A DNA stretch of 54,328 bases from Acidobacteriota bacterium. GTDB taxonomy: Bacteria; Acidobacteriota; Holophagae; Acanthopleuribacterales; Acanthopleuribacteraceae. Both the position numbers and the translations under genes were made by a program. The notes under the pieces were generated by a model that did no database searches, had not been told where the DNA came from, and saw nothing but the letters and a program-made list of their open reading frames with translations. Below are positions 25,274-34,582 of this stretch, in pieces. The DNA is taken from NCBI GenBank assembly GCA_030066195.1, contig JASJCB010000080.1:1-54328 (forward strand), read 5' to 3'. Each line of letters starts with the position of its first letter. Within the stretch, counting starts at the first letter, position 1.

Positions 25274-27675
25274 ATCGATCAAGGGTATCGGTGTTCCGGT
25301 TGATGATCTGCCTGGTTTGGCCGGGTCTTCCCCTGGCGGCCGGGGAACCCACCTATCCGGTCACTCTGACTCCCGTGGTAATCCCTCAATTGCGGCAAGA
25401 AGCGGTGCGTCACCTTTACATGAATCCGGAGGGGATCCTTTACGTCGCAACGGACAGTCGCCTTCTGATACGGCGTGACGACCGCGTAACGGTCAATAAT
25501 CTGAAGGTAACGGCCATGCGGGGAGATTCCCAGGGACGTCTATGGCTGGGTGCAGATAAGGTACTCATGCTTTTTGACTTGCAAGGTATAGGGAAAGTGG
25601 TTGACGGCTCGGAAAATTGGGGAAAGCCGGAGGCCTTGCACTGGGCAGATGGACGGCTCTGGTTTGCAAGTTCCGAACAACTGGTTACTTATTCACCCGA
25701 GAGGGGATTCCAGATAGTCGCCGATCACCCGCGGCAGTCGCCGCCGAGGCAAATCTTACCCTTGAATGAGCAAAAAGGGTACTTTGTCACCGACGACGGC
25801 CTGTATCGCCGGCACGGCAAATCGGTTCGGCAACTGATACCCCGACAGGGAGCCCTGGCTCGGGATCATTCGGGTTGGTTTTGGTTTGCCGCCGACAAGC
25901 TCTATCGCTGGCGGGAGGGTGAGAGCCCTCGGCCCATGGATTCAGGGTTCCGAGCTTTGCGGGTCGACATACTTGCCGTCGATCGGTCGAACATCCTTTG
26001 GGCCGCATCGGAGACTGGGCTCCGCCGCATCGATTCACGGCTTGGTTCCGTGCAAGGTGTTACCTTCATGGGCGACTCTTTCCCGGTTTCCTGTCTTGCC
26101 TGGGATGTGGACGGTCGGTTGGCGCTGGGTAACCGTTACGGAGTCTTTATCCAACGGGCACACGGCCTATCCCAACGACCCTTGCCGGAGACAAATCCGG
26201 CGGTAACTTCTCATTCCGAGGGCGACGTGGTGCATATCGACATCCGCGCCAAAGGCCTTGTCTCCGATACCCGGTTTGCCTATCGCCTCCAGCCCTTGGA
26301 AAACGAATGGCAACAGACCGGGATAGGTAGGATTCACTATCGAGGATTGAGACCGGGTACTTATCGTTTCCAGGTCGCTTCATTACCATTGGCGTCAGGT
26401 GATCCCGAACTTCTTGAAAATCAACTCGTTGAAGTACCTGCCTCTCCCGGCATTCTTCTTCCGCTGCTGGCCGGCGCCGGCGGGCTTGGCCTGGTATTGC
26501 TTTTACTTTGGCGCCGACGCCGGAAGGCCGGGGGACAGCGAGTAGTCCTCGGCGGGCCCGGCCGAGGGGATGTCACGGAGCCGTCTTCGATTTCATTCTC
26601 CGACTCACCCGAACAAGGCCGGCTTCTGGTAGTGGACGATCACGAAAGTAATCTCCAGGTCATCGGTCAGCATTTGCGCCGCCACCATATTACCTGCGCC
26701 CGTTCGGGAAGGGAAGCACTGGCATTGTTGGAGAACGGCGACTTCCAATTAGTGCTGCTGGATGTCATGATGCCGGGCATGTCGGGTTATGAGGTGTGCG
26801 AGGCCCTGCGAAAGGCTCACGCCATGGAGAAATTGCCGGTGTTGTTTCTTACCGTTCGCAACCGCACCGAGGACATGGTTCGCGGCTTTCGCGCGGGCGC
26901 CAATGACTACCTCACCAAGCCCATTTCCCGCCAGGAACTGTTGGCCAGAGTGGAAATGCATCTGAAGCTGAGGCACTATCACCAGATGATGGAAGCGAAA
27001 CAGCGTCTGTTACAAAAAGAGGTAGAGCTGGAACGCGTCAGCCGCTTGAGCCGCGAGTCAGAGTTGAAATTGCTGCATGCCCAGATCAAACCGCATTTCC
27101 TCCAAAACACCCTGACGACCATCTCCCATCTATGCTTGAGCAGCCCGGGTGATGCGGTGGCCATGTTGGGTGAGCTTTCGACCTTGATGCGCCAATCGGT
27201 ACACGGCATGCCCAGGGAATGGTGGCCTTTGGACGATGAAATGCAGGCGGTCCATGCTTTTTGTAATATCCAGAGGCGACGTTTTCCTGACCGGCTGACT
27301 CTTGTTCTACCCAACCGTGACCGATTGCCGCATGTAAAAGTGCCCTGCTTCCTGATTCAACCCCTGGTAGAGAACGCCGTTGTTCACGGCTTCCGGGAAG
27401 TGGAGAAACTCGAGGTCAGCCTGGAGTTGACCTACCTGGACTCCCATTTGCAAGTCATGGTGACCAATGACGGCGAGCAATCTCTGGGTGAAGTAAAAGA
27501 CCTGCTGAGAGAAGATCACGCGTTAGGTAATATCCAGCAACGGTTGCAGTTGCTGTTCAATGAATCGTTGGACTATCGATTCAGGGATGGTAAACACCAC
27601 TTCGGTTTTCGGATCGCGGTTCAAGGCGTTTCCCGTGGTGGAAAGCATGAAGGGGCAACAAGAGCAAGGGATTGA
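25270..27675 (+). CDS. Propeller-REC-LytS-type hybrid histidine kinase
   Basis: 801 aa. Signal peptide/anchor (~10-24), a partial Reg_prop propeller (~40-300), a Y_Y_Y-like Ig module (~310-380) and a transmembrane helix (~396-414). A receiver domain (~452-565) follows, with Asp498 (LLDVMMPGMSG) and Lys548 (YLTKPIS). The catalytic part is LytS/YehU-type (His_kinase): His607 in QIKPHFLQNTL, then an ATPase lobe with FLIQPLVENAVVHG. A receiver placed before the LytS core is unusual; such kinases normally lack one. The gene starts in the stop of the LytTR regulator (4-bp overlap), indicating translational coupling. The receiver could gate the kinase or pass a phosphate within the cluster. Confidence 0.88.
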   Translation: MNRSRVSVFRLMICLVWPGLPLAAGEPTYPVTLTPVVIPQLRQEAVRHLYMNPEGILYVATDSRLLIRRDDRVTVNNLKVTAMRGDSQGRLWLGADKVLMLFDLQGIGKVVDGSENWGKPEALHWADGRLWFASSEQLVTYSPERGFQIVADHPRQSPPRQILPLNEQKGYFVTDDGLYRRHGKSVRQLIPRQGALARDHSGWFWFAADKLYRWREGESPRPMDSGFRALRVDILAVDRSNILWAASETGLRRIDSRLGSVQGVTFMGDSFPVSCLAWDVDGRLALGNRYGVFIQRAHGLSQRPLPETNPAVTSHSEGDVVHIDIRAKGLVSDTRFAYRLQPLENEWQQTGIGRIHYRGLRPGTYRFQVASLPLASGDPELLENQLVEVPASPGILLPLLAGAGGLGLVLLLLWRRRRKAGGQRVVLGGPGRGDVTEPSSISFSDSPEQGRLLVVDDHESNLQVIGQHLRRHHITCARSGREALALLENGDFQLVLLDVMMPGMSGYEVCEALRKAHAMEKLPVLFLTVRNRTEDMVRGFRAGANDYLTKPISRQELLARVEMHLKLRHYHQMMEAKQRLLQKEVELERVSRLSRESELKLLHAQIKPHFLQNTLTTISHLCLSSPGDAVAMLGELSTLMRQSVHGMPREWWPLDDEMQAVHAFCNIQRRRFPDRLTLVLPNRDRLPHVKVPCFLIQPLVENAVVHGFREVEKLEVSLELTYLDSHLQVMVTNDGEQSLGEVKDLLREDHALGNIQQRLQLLFNESLDYRFRDGKHHFGFRIAVQGVSRGGKHEGATRARD

Positions 27676-27743
27676 GCCCGATTTTATTTTGTTACACGAA
27701 CCTGTTCCGAGGCTGCACCCTCCCTACGAACAGTCGGTGACGA

Positions 27744-28598
27744 TTAGAAACCCCTGGCGGGATCATCTTCCGGGCGTTGCAGCCAGTTTTCCGGGAGCCA
27801 TTTACAACGGCCGTCTACCAGATGCAGCGCATAGGCATGACGGGATGTCGACGAGCGATTGTATTCACTTTTGTGCGGCAGGTGTCCGTGGAGGATGATC
27901 ATGTCACCCTTCGCGGCTTCCAGGGGGACCCAGCCCTCTTGCGGCCAGGGCGGAATGTCGAAGAAATGGAGGGTTCCCTTGTTCTTGCCGGGTTCTTTAT
28001 CGAAGCGACATTGCAGCGGTCCCTCGTGTCCGCCCGGCAGCGCCCATAGGCAGCCGTTGGTTTTGGTCGCGTCTTCCAAGGCAAACCAGAAACCTACCGT
28101 ACTGTGCGGCTTCGTAAAGATATAGGAAGCGTCCTGGTGCGGTCGTACCGTGCCGCCGATTTTCGGTTGCTTGAAGATGTACATGCTCTCAACCAGCCTG
28201 GGATCGGCGATGTTCAGATCTTCCGCGACTGAAGCCAGATCGGGATCACGCGAAAAATGATCGAATACGGGGTCGCGGTCGTGGAGTGCATGACCGACCT
28301 TGTTGATGGACAATTCCTTGCTTTGTTTCAGGTTACCATCGGAGTCGAAGGCGTCTTCCTCAAAGAAGAAGCGGATCTTGTCACTGGATTCAAAGAAATA
28401 ATCTTCCCGTCCGGCGTCCTGATCCTCCTTGGTGGAGAAGGTGATGCGGTGCTCGGAGGCATCGAAACCGTCTAAAAGTTGTGCCATCCGTGCCCGCAGT
28501 TCGTCGCAGGCGTCGGCGGTTTTGAATCCGCGCAACAGGAGGTAACCGTTCTCCCGATAAAAGGAAAGCTGGTCGATGCTGAGGAACGTGCGATCCAT
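27744..28598 (-). CDS. Phytanoyl-CoA dioxygenase (PhyH) family protein
   Basis: 284 aa from ATG 28598, which has AAGGAGG 7 bases upstream; an in-frame ATG 18 codons earlier has none. It contains the Fe(II) facial-triad motif HxD (RPHQDASYIF), a distal His in GDMIILHGHLPHKSEYNRS and an Arg six to ten residues after it, which binds 2-oxoglutarate. This fits the PhyH family of Fe(II)/2-oxoglutarate hydroxylases, whose bacterial members modify lipids, secondary metabolites or phosphonates. Substrate cannot be inferred. It is transcribed away from the signalling cluster, convergent with it (68 bp apart). No cofactor or pathway genes lie next to it. Confidence 0.85.
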   Translation of the reverse strand: MDRTFLSIDQLSFYRENGYLLLRGFKTADACDELRARMAQLLDGFDASEHRITFSTKEDQDAGREDYFFESSDKIRFFFEEDAFDSDGNLKQSKELSINKVGHALHDRDPVFDHFSRDPDLASVAEDLNIADPRLVESMYIFKQPKIGGTVRPHQDASYIFTKPHSTVGFWFALEDATKTNGCLWALPGGHEGPLQCRFDKEPGKNKGTLHFFDIPPWPQEGWVPLEAAKGDMIILHGHLPHKSEYNRSSTSRHAYALHLVDGRCKWLPENWLQRPEDDPARGF

Positions 28599-28792
28599 AA
28601 CATACCTCCTTTTCCTACTTCTCAATTTAATAAGCGGAGCGCGCAAAGGCAACCGACAGATCGATAAACCTCAGATAATGTATGGATTCGGCTTCCTGAC
28701 GCGCATCCCCGTGTTGGGTGGATGCCTGGAGATTGGCAAAACCTCATGCCGGTTCCAGGCCGCGCTTTCGATCCCTTCGAACCCGCCGGTAG

Positions 28793-28882
28793 GAGCCGAC
28801 CGAAGTCTCCGGCGTCATCATGGCGGTTTTCGAAGACACCCGCGACAACCTGATTCAAATCTACCGGCAGGTACAGGGCTGA
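28793..28882 (+). pseudogene. Remnant of a VOC (glyoxalase/bleomycin-resistance) family gene
   Basis: An open stretch of 29 codons ending in TGA, preceded by an in-frame TAG, translates to EPTEVSGVIMAVFEDTRDN-LIQIYRQ-type sequence. The FEDTxxNLIQI ending is the typical C-terminal strand and metal-ligand region of VOC-fold proteins. No matching N-terminal part is visible upstream, so this looks like a decayed end of a gene left between the PhyH and PQQ-propeller genes. The identification rests on one motif only. Confidence 0.4.
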
Positions 28883-28993
28883 AACGCCGGCCACCGCCCC
28901 AATCGCCGAAATAACACGCCCTCAAGTGAACTTTTCATCTGAATCAGCGTTACTATGGAAGTGTCAGCCCGAAAAATAAAGGAGGCTCTCTTC

Positions 28994-30226
28994 ATGTGGT
29001 TACCTCTGTTTTTATTCAGCCTGGTGGGCGTTGCCCCGGATGAGGGCGACTGGACCCGTTTTCGCGGACCCGCCGGCGACGGTGTGACGACTCTCTTCAA
29101 GGCGCCCGCATCCTGGTCGAAGCAGCCGAAGAAGGTTTGGGAAGTTCCGGTCGGCGAGGGTTACGGCGCGCCGGTAGTAAGCGGAAACCGTGCCTACCTT
29201 TTGACCGGTCGCGATGATCACGAGCTTATCACCGCTCTCGACCTGGCCTCAGGCAAACAATTGTGGCAACAGCGCTACCCCGTCAGCTTCAAGCCCAATC
29301 CTTATGCCCCGCAATACGGCAACGGCCCCTTCGCCACACCCCTGGTCAGCGGCAATCGCCTGGTTACCGTGGGCGTAACGGGCATCGTCCGCTGTCACGA
29401 CACGTCCTCGGGGAAACTGCTGTGGCAAGATGACTTCGGCGTGCCCCTCGATGATGACCGCACCCTGTTTTGCGGCAACACCGTGTCGCCTGTTCAAGTG
29501 GATGACATGGTCATCGTTCATCTGGGCGCCGAGAAAAGCGGACGCATGACCGCCTACAACCTTGCCGACGGCAAACCCCGTTGGACCTGGGACGGCGACC
29601 TGCCCGGTTACGCATCGCCTATCCCGGCCGATATCGCCGGTCATAACCAGTTGGTGGCGCTGACCCAAAACAGCTGTAACGGCCTGGACCCCAAAACCGG
29701 CAAGCTGCTGTGGTCGTATCCCTGGAAGGTGCAATGGCGCGAGAATATCCCCAACCCGGTGGTCATCGACGGCCTGGTAATTCTCTCGGGCCGCGAAAAC
29801 GGACACACGCTCGGCCTTGAAATCCGGCGCAACGGCGACTCCTGGCAGACCGAGGAGGCCTGGCGGAATGAAGAGGCGGTCCTGTATTGCGCATCGCCCG
29901 TACTTGCCGGGAACCGACTCTTCGGGCTCTCCCACAAGAACAAGGGGCAGTACTTCTGCCTGAATGCCGAGACCGGCAAACTGATCTGGCAAAGCGAAGG
30001 CCGCCGAACCACCAGCGCTCAGCCCATTCTTGCCGGCGCTTTTGTCCTGTTTTTGGACACCGAGGGCAAGCTGTTGGTGTTGGACAAAAACGCTGATCGG
30101 TACCAGCCCGTGGCTACCTTCAAACTGGCCGAACGCGCCACCTGGGCCTATCCGGTCCCTCTTGCCGCCGGTTTGTTGGTTAAGGACAAAACCCACCTCA
30201 CCCGTTGGTCTTTTGCAGGGAATTAG
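28994..30226 (+). CDS. PQQ-binding-like beta-propeller protein, secreted
   Basis: 410 aa from ATG 28994, which has GGAGG 8 bases upstream; a longer reading from 28955 lacks a site. Signal peptide MWLPLFLFSLVGVAP, then WTRFRGPAGDG, a motif common to planctomycete/acidobacterial PQQ-like propellers. Blade repeats of the ALDLASGKQLWQQ, NLADGKPRWTW, NAETGKLIWQ type follow; these Trp-docking motifs define the PQQ_2 fold. No catalytic Asp/Glu set of a true PQQ alcohol dehydrogenase is recognisable, so this is probably a non-enzymatic propeller such as those that bind proteins or polysaccharides in the periplasm. It stands alone between promoter-bearing gaps. Confidence 0.85.
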   Translation: MWLPLFLFSLVGVAPDEGDWTRFRGPAGDGVTTLFKAPASWSKQPKKVWEVPVGEGYGAPVVSGNRAYLLTGRDDHELITALDLASGKQLWQQRYPVSFKPNPYAPQYGNGPFATPLVSGNRLVTVGVTGIVRCHDTSSGKLLWQDDFGVPLDDDRTLFCGNTVSPVQVDDMVIVHLGAEKSGRMTAYNLADGKPRWTWDGDLPGYASPIPADIAGHNQLVALTQNSCNGLDPKTGKLLWSYPWKVQWRENIPNPVVIDGLVILSGRENGHTLGLEIRRNGDSWQTEEAWRNEEAVLYCASPVLAGNRLFGLSHKNKGQYFCLNAETGKLIWQSEGRRTTSAQPILAGAFVLFLDTEGKLLVLDKNADRYQPVATFKLAERATWAYPVPLAAGLLVKDKTHLTRWSFAGN

Positions 30227-30296
30227 GCATCTTCACCGGCGGTTCAGGGAACAGACAATCCCTATGACATTTTTTTTACGACCATTTTACCCCTTG

Positions 30297-30326
30297 ATGA
30301 CAAGCCCGTGCGGCGCCTGCTATAAC
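30297..30326 (+). promoter_or_regulatory. Sigma-70-type promoter of the VWA-kinase-regulator operon
   Basis: ATGACA (30297-30302) and TATAAC (30321-30326) are spaced by 18 bp, giving a start near 30333 and a 5' leader of ~50 bases before the ATG at 30386. AAGGAG (30372-30377) provides the ribosome site. Moderate match. Confidence 0.45.
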
Positions 30327-30385
30327 TTTAACAGCAGACCGGTTAACCCTGAACCCGCGGGTCTTTGAATCAAGGAGACCATCTC

Positions 30386-31810
30386 ATGTTTGCTGCCAGA
30401 TTAAAAGCGTTTGTCCTGTTACTGTGCTGTTGTCCCCTTCTTTTCTCCGGCGAAGTTCAATGCCGCCTGGAATTGGATCGAGGCGTGTTGCCCGCCGGCC
30501 GAACCGAAAGGGCGCTGATCAAAATCACCCTGGAGGGCCCGTCCGAAACGGCGTCAACCGTTCGCAGGCCGCCTGTCAATCTTGCCGTGGTCCTGGACCG
30601 CTCGGGCTCCATGAAAGGCGACAAGCTGCAGAAGGCCCGTGAGGGAACCGTCCAGGCTATGCGGCAGTTGGGTCGTAACGATTATTTTTCCCTGGTTGTT
30701 TACGACGACAAAATAGAAACTCTTATTCCGCCCCGTTTTGCTACCGATACCGATGCCCTGGAAAGCCGCATTTGGGATATCCGGGCAGGAGGGTCCACGG
30801 CGCTATTCGGCGGAGTCAGCCAGGGCGCCGCCGAGGTAAGGAAACACGTGGACCTGCCCTTAGTCCACCGGGTGGTGTTGTTGTCGGACGGCCTGGCCAA
30901 TGTAGGCCCGGCATCGCCCGGCGACCTCCGCCGCCTGGGCGCCGCCTTGATGAAGGAAGGCATCTCGGTAACCACCGTAGGCGTGGGTAACGACTACAGC
31001 GAGGACACCATGCTGGCCCTGTCCCAGGCCAGTGACGGGAACGCCTACTTCGCTGCCGACCACTCCCAACTTCCCGATATCTTTGCGGGCGAACTGGGTG
31101 ATCTGTTGTCAGTAGCGGCCAGGACGGTCAGTTTGGAAGTGACCTGCGCGGAAGGCGTGAAACCCCTGCGTATGATCGGTCGCCAGGGCCGTATTGAGGG
31201 CAATAAGGTTACCTTCAACTTGAATCAACTCTATGCCGGGCAAGAGAAAATCGTACTGGTGGAAATAGAGATCGATGCCGGGTCCCACGACCTGACCCGA
31301 GAGCTGGTGCGAGCCGAAGCGGTTTTCAGACGCGGTGAGTCCGAAAACCTCTCCACGGTCAGCAATTCAGTGTCCGCGCGGTTCTCCACCGACAAGAAAG
31401 AAGTCCTGGCTTCAGCCAATTTCGGCGTACAGAAAGACTATTTGATGAACAAACTCGCCGATATCCAGAACCAGGCGGTCGCATTGGCCGACGAGGGCAA
31501 GAACAAGGAAGCCGCGGCCGTCCTGGAAAAGGCACGCGAAGAATTGAATAAATACGGCGTTCGGAATTCGGACGAAGACCTGCTGAAAGAGGCTCGAAAA
31601 GTGGGTAGCCAGGCCGCCACCCTGACCGATCAGGGCTTGACCAAGGCCAATCGCAAGTACTTGCAGACGGATAGTTACCAAAAGCAGTTTTCCCAGGGGC
31701 GCTTCAGGGTGAAGACCAAGCCCAAAACCAAGGAAAAACCCAAGGAAAAGCCGGACCCCAAAAAGAATGAAAAAAAAGAAAAAAACAAAGATTCGAATCA
31801 ACAAAACTAA
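30386..31810 (+). CDS. Secreted von Willebrand factor A domain protein with TPR-like tail
   Basis: 474 aa from ATG 30386 (AAGGAG upstream). Signal peptide MFAARLKAFVLLLCCCPLLFSG. The VWA domain (about residues 63-240) has the MIDAS motif DRSGS with downstream Thr and Asp (STALFGGVSQG, LLSDGLANVG), indicating Mg2+-dependent ligand binding. Residues ~350-420 are helical repeats and the last ~35 residues are almost entirely Lys, Glu, Pro and Asn, a low-complexity tail that could bind anionic polymers. It is the first gene of a three-gene operon with the histidine kinase (18 bp later) and response regulator. Inference: an extracytoplasmic receptor or modulator of that two-component pair. Confidence 0.85.
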   Translation: MFAARLKAFVLLLCCCPLLFSGEVQCRLELDRGVLPAGRTERALIKITLEGPSETASTVRRPPVNLAVVLDRSGSMKGDKLQKAREGTVQAMRQLGRNDYFSLVVYDDKIETLIPPRFATDTDALESRIWDIRAGGSTALFGGVSQGAAEVRKHVDLPLVHRVVLLSDGLANVGPASPGDLRRLGAALMKEGISVTTVGVGNDYSEDTMLALSQASDGNAYFAADHSQLPDIFAGELGDLLSVAARTVSLEVTCAEGVKPLRMIGRQGRIEGNKVTFNLNQLYAGQEKIVLVEIEIDAGSHDLTRELVRAEAVFRRGESENLSTVSNSVSARFSTDKKEVLASANFGVQKDYLMNKLADIQNQAVALADEGKNKEAAAVLEKAREELNKYGVRNSDEDLLKEARKVGSQAATLTDQGLTKANRKYLQTDSYQKQFSQGRFRVKTKPKTKEKPKEKPDPKKNEKKEKNKDSNQQN

Positions 31811-31828
31811 AGCACCCGTGGAGAAGGC

Positions 31829-33418
31829 ATGACGCAGAACCGTCTCCCGCTCATTGCCGGCATTCTTACCCTGGCGACCCTGCTGATCGGCGGGGCCGCC
31901 TTCGTTTTGTTGCTGCGCGAGCAGGGCAGAGCCGTTCGCGGCATGGAAGCCGACCTGGAGTTCAAAGCGCGCACCCTGGCTCAACAGATCCAGAATCACG
32001 TTGCTTTGATGCAAGAAGAGATGATGACCCAACTGGTCCTGCTCGCGGAGCAACCCGAGGCGGGTTTGATCCGACTGCGCGACCGGGACCCCATGGTTCG
32101 CGGCGTCTTCTACCTGGACAGATTCATGCAGCGCCGACTGCCCCGCATACCGGCCAATGAGGAAGAGCGACGTTTCTTGGAGCGTTACCAGCGGCTCTTT
32201 AGCGATCGCGATGCCTGGACTCCCGTCCGACCCGAAGCCGAGGAATACAGCGAGGGCTTTTTCAGCAGCATAAGTAAGAAGGGTCTTCAGCCGCCGTCGA
32301 ACCTGGGGTGGAAGACCTGGTTTTGGGAGGACGGCTTCTACCTCCTGGCCTGGCACCGAGCGGACGATCAAAGCATCCGCGGGCTGGAATTGGAAACCAT
32401 GAATGCCTTCGCCCGTTTGCTGCCTCTGCTCAATGAAACCGCACCCGAACAGGGCCGGTTTTCGGTTTTCGATCACGCGGGTCGGCCCTTCTTCAAAAAC
32501 TACAGCGGCGAAATCGAAGCTCCGGCCGAGATTTCGGTGCCCGTGGGTCCGGCCCTGCCGCACTGGCGCGTCACCGCCCATCCCGACCTCAAGGCTCCGG
32601 CACGTTCGGGAAACCTGTTGCTGGTGGCCGGGATCTTTCTGGTGACCATGATCGCGACCATGTTGGTAGGGGTGCGAGCCCTGGTTCGACAAACGGAACA
32701 GCACATGCGCGACGCGGCGCAAAAAACCAGCTTTGTATCCAACGTATCTCACGAGTTGAAGACACCGCTGACCACCATCCGCATGTATGCCGAGTTGATC
32801 GGCGCCGGTCGCGTGAAAGATACTGAGAAACAAAAGACCTACCTGGATGTCATCATCAGCGAAAGTCAACGGCTGACGCGGTTGGTCAACAATGTGCTGG
32901 AATTCGGTCGCCTGGAACGGGGGAACCGCAAAATGCGCCTGGTCTCCCAAGTGATGCGGGAACTGATCGAGCGCATCTTGGAAACCCAGCAACCCCGCTT
33001 CGAAAAGACCGACATCGCGTGTCACTTTACGGCCCCTGATTCCGACCTCCATGCACTGGTCGACCCGGACGCCTTCGAGCAGGTCCTTCTGAACCTGCTG
33101 GACAATGCCGTCAAATACGGCTGCACGGATCAGGGCGGCGACATCGACGTCAACCTGGCCGCGAAAGACGACAAGGTCACGATCCGCGTACGCGATCACG
33201 GGCCGGGCGTTCCCGAATACCTGCGCGAAAAGATCTTTGGAAAATTCTTCCGGGCCAATCAATCCCTGGCCGCCGAGCACGCCGGTTCGGGAATCGGTCT
33301 GAGCATCGCCCGCCTGATCATCGCCCAATTCAAGGGCAGTCTGGCCTACGAACAACCCTCGGGGAAGGGCGGTTGTTTCCTCATCACCCTACCGATCGCA
33401 CAGGAGTTGGAGCAATGA
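31829..33418 (+). CDS. Sensor histidine kinase
   Basis: 529 aa. Two transmembrane helices (8-30 and 263-283) enclose a ~230-residue periplasmic sensor region of no recognised family. HisKA follows with His308 (NVSHELKTPLTT), then an ATPase domain with N box (LLNLLDNAVKYG), G1 (RDHGPGVP) and G2 (GSGIGLSIARLI) boxes. All residues needed for kinase activity are present. Its TGA overlaps the ATG of the regulator gene by 4 bp (33415-33418), which fixes the pairing. No HAMP domain is evident between the second helix and HisKA, though the spacing is short. Upstream VWA protein may feed the sensor. Confidence 0.9.
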   Translation: MTQNRLPLIAGILTLATLLIGGAAFVLLLREQGRAVRGMEADLEFKARTLAQQIQNHVALMQEEMMTQLVLLAEQPEAGLIRLRDRDPMVRGVFYLDRFMQRRLPRIPANEEERRFLERYQRLFSDRDAWTPVRPEAEEYSEGFFSSISKKGLQPPSNLGWKTWFWEDGFYLLAWHRADDQSIRGLELETMNAFARLLPLLNETAPEQGRFSVFDHAGRPFFKNYSGEIEAPAEISVPVGPALPHWRVTAHPDLKAPARSGNLLLVAGIFLVTMIATMLVGVRALVRQTEQHMRDAAQKTSFVSNVSHELKTPLTTIRMYAELIGAGRVKDTEKQKTYLDVIISESQRLTRLVNNVLEFGRLERGNRKMRLVSQVMRELIERILETQQPRFEKTDIACHFTAPDSDLHALVDPDAFEQVLLNLLDNAVKYGCTDQGGDIDVNLAAKDDKVTIRVRDHGPGVPEYLREKIFGKFFRANQSLAAEHAGSGIGLSIARLIIAQFKGSLAYEQPSGKGGCFLITLPIAQELEQ

Positions 33419-34107
33419 CGCGAATTCTGGTTGCCGAAGACGATCCCAACATCCGCGAGGGATTGATCACCACCCTGGAAAGCGAGGGCTATGCGGTTAC
33501 CGCGGCGGCCGACGGCCGCGAAGCGTTGGCTGCATATGGACGCGAATCAATCGACCTGGCCGTTTTAGACGTCATGATGCCTGAAATCAGCGGCTACGAT
33601 GTCTGCCGCACCCTCCGCACCGGTGATCCCAAGCTGCCCATTATGATGCTGACGGCCAAGGGCGAGGAGATCGATAAGGTCGTGGGTCTGCGCTTGGGTG
33701 CGGATGATTACATGACCAAACCGTTCGGCATCCACGAATTGCTGGCCAGGGTAGAAGCCCTGCTCCGCCGTTCGCAACTGACCCAAAGCGAAAACCGGGC
33801 AAGCGACAAGCCCTTTACCTTCGGCCCCTGGTCGGTCGATCCCACCCGCCTGCAAGCGGACCAAAACGACCGAACCATCAGCCTGAGCGCCAGGGAATTG
33901 AAACTACTACATGTATTCGCGAATCACCCGGATCAGGTCCTGGACCGCAACCGGCTCTTACAAGAGGGCTGGGGAAGAGACTACCTGGGCACCAGCAGAA
34001 CCCTGGACCAGCACATCGCCCAACTGCGTAAAAAGGTAGAAGAAGACAACGGCAACCCCAAACTCATCACCACGGTCCACGGCGTGGGCTACCGGCATAA
34101 TCCCTGA
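33415..34107 (+). CDS. OmpR/PhoB-type response regulator
   Basis: 230 aa. Receiver with Asp52 (LAVLDVMMPEISG), Asp9/Asp10 acidic pair and Lys102 (YMTKPFG); C-terminal winged-helix Trans_reg_C domain (from FGPWSVDPTRLQ to HGVGYRHNP). The start at 33415 is chosen because it overlaps the kinase stop in an ATGA arrangement; a longer frame from 33373 lies inside the kinase gene. It should act as a transcription factor activated by the kinase before it. Targets cannot be seen; adjacent VWA gene is plausible. Confidence 0.92.
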   Translation: MTRILVAEDDPNIREGLITTLESEGYAVTAAADGREALAAYGRESIDLAVLDVMMPEISGYDVCRTLRTGDPKLPIMMLTAKGEEIDKVVGLRLGADDYMTKPFGIHELLARVEALLRRSQLTQSENRASDKPFTFGPWSVDPTRLQADQNDRTISLSARELKLLHVFANHPDQVLDRNRLLQEGWGRDYLGTSRTLDQHIAQLRKKVEEDNGNPKLITTVHGVGYRHNP

Positions 34108-34324
34108 AGCGTTTTCTACTCCCCCGTTGCAACCCCGACCCGATGTTTTTTCATCTGAAGCGCTCGCCGCGGCCAACGGCAGCGAGTACTCCGGAGAACA
34201 CGTCAGTGATGGATTTCGATTTAGCCGAGAGCAAGTGACGCGAACAAGGGTTATACTTCTTTCTCTTGGGGCCTTTGCGAAGAGCACCTGAACTCCTCGG
34301 GGCTCGGAACTCATTTCTTTAGAA

Positions 34325-34522
34325 TTAGGTGGGATTGCAGCGGGAGAGACAGGACAAGTAGATCAATTGGCAATTTGCAGTCGGGAATTGCTGCTCGCAA
34401 TTATACCGTACCTGAGCACAATGGGCCTCGCAATCGAATCCACGGCCGGTCCCGGCTGTGAGGTTGACGAACCCAAAGGCAAGGATGGTCAAGAGAAGGC
34501 TGCAGACAAACGCTTTTTTCAT
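34325..34522 (-). CDS. Small secreted six-cysteine peptide (65 aa)
   Basis: An AGGAGG site sits 6 bases before ATG 34522. A signal peptide (MKKAFVCSLLLTILAFGFV) is followed by a ~40-residue mature peptide whose six cysteines follow the symmetric spacing CX3C-X6-C-X8-C-X6-CX3C. The two outer CX3C pairs on predicted helices are the hallmark of helical-hairpin (alpha-hairpinin-like) disulfide peptides, a fold known mainly from plants and some venoms. No bacterial family is recognised. It lies 60 bp downstream of the FixJ-type regulator gene and could be in its operon. Hairpin-peptide reading is inference from the spacing. Confidence 0.7.
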   Translation of the reverse strand: MKKAFVCSLLLTILAFGFVNLTAGTGRGFDCEAHCAQVRYNCEQQFPTANCQLIYLSCLSRCNPT

Positions 34523-34582
34523 GAATCCTCCTAAGTTGGTCTTTGCACATCAAAAAATCATTTCAAAACGAGGCCGCGTCCT

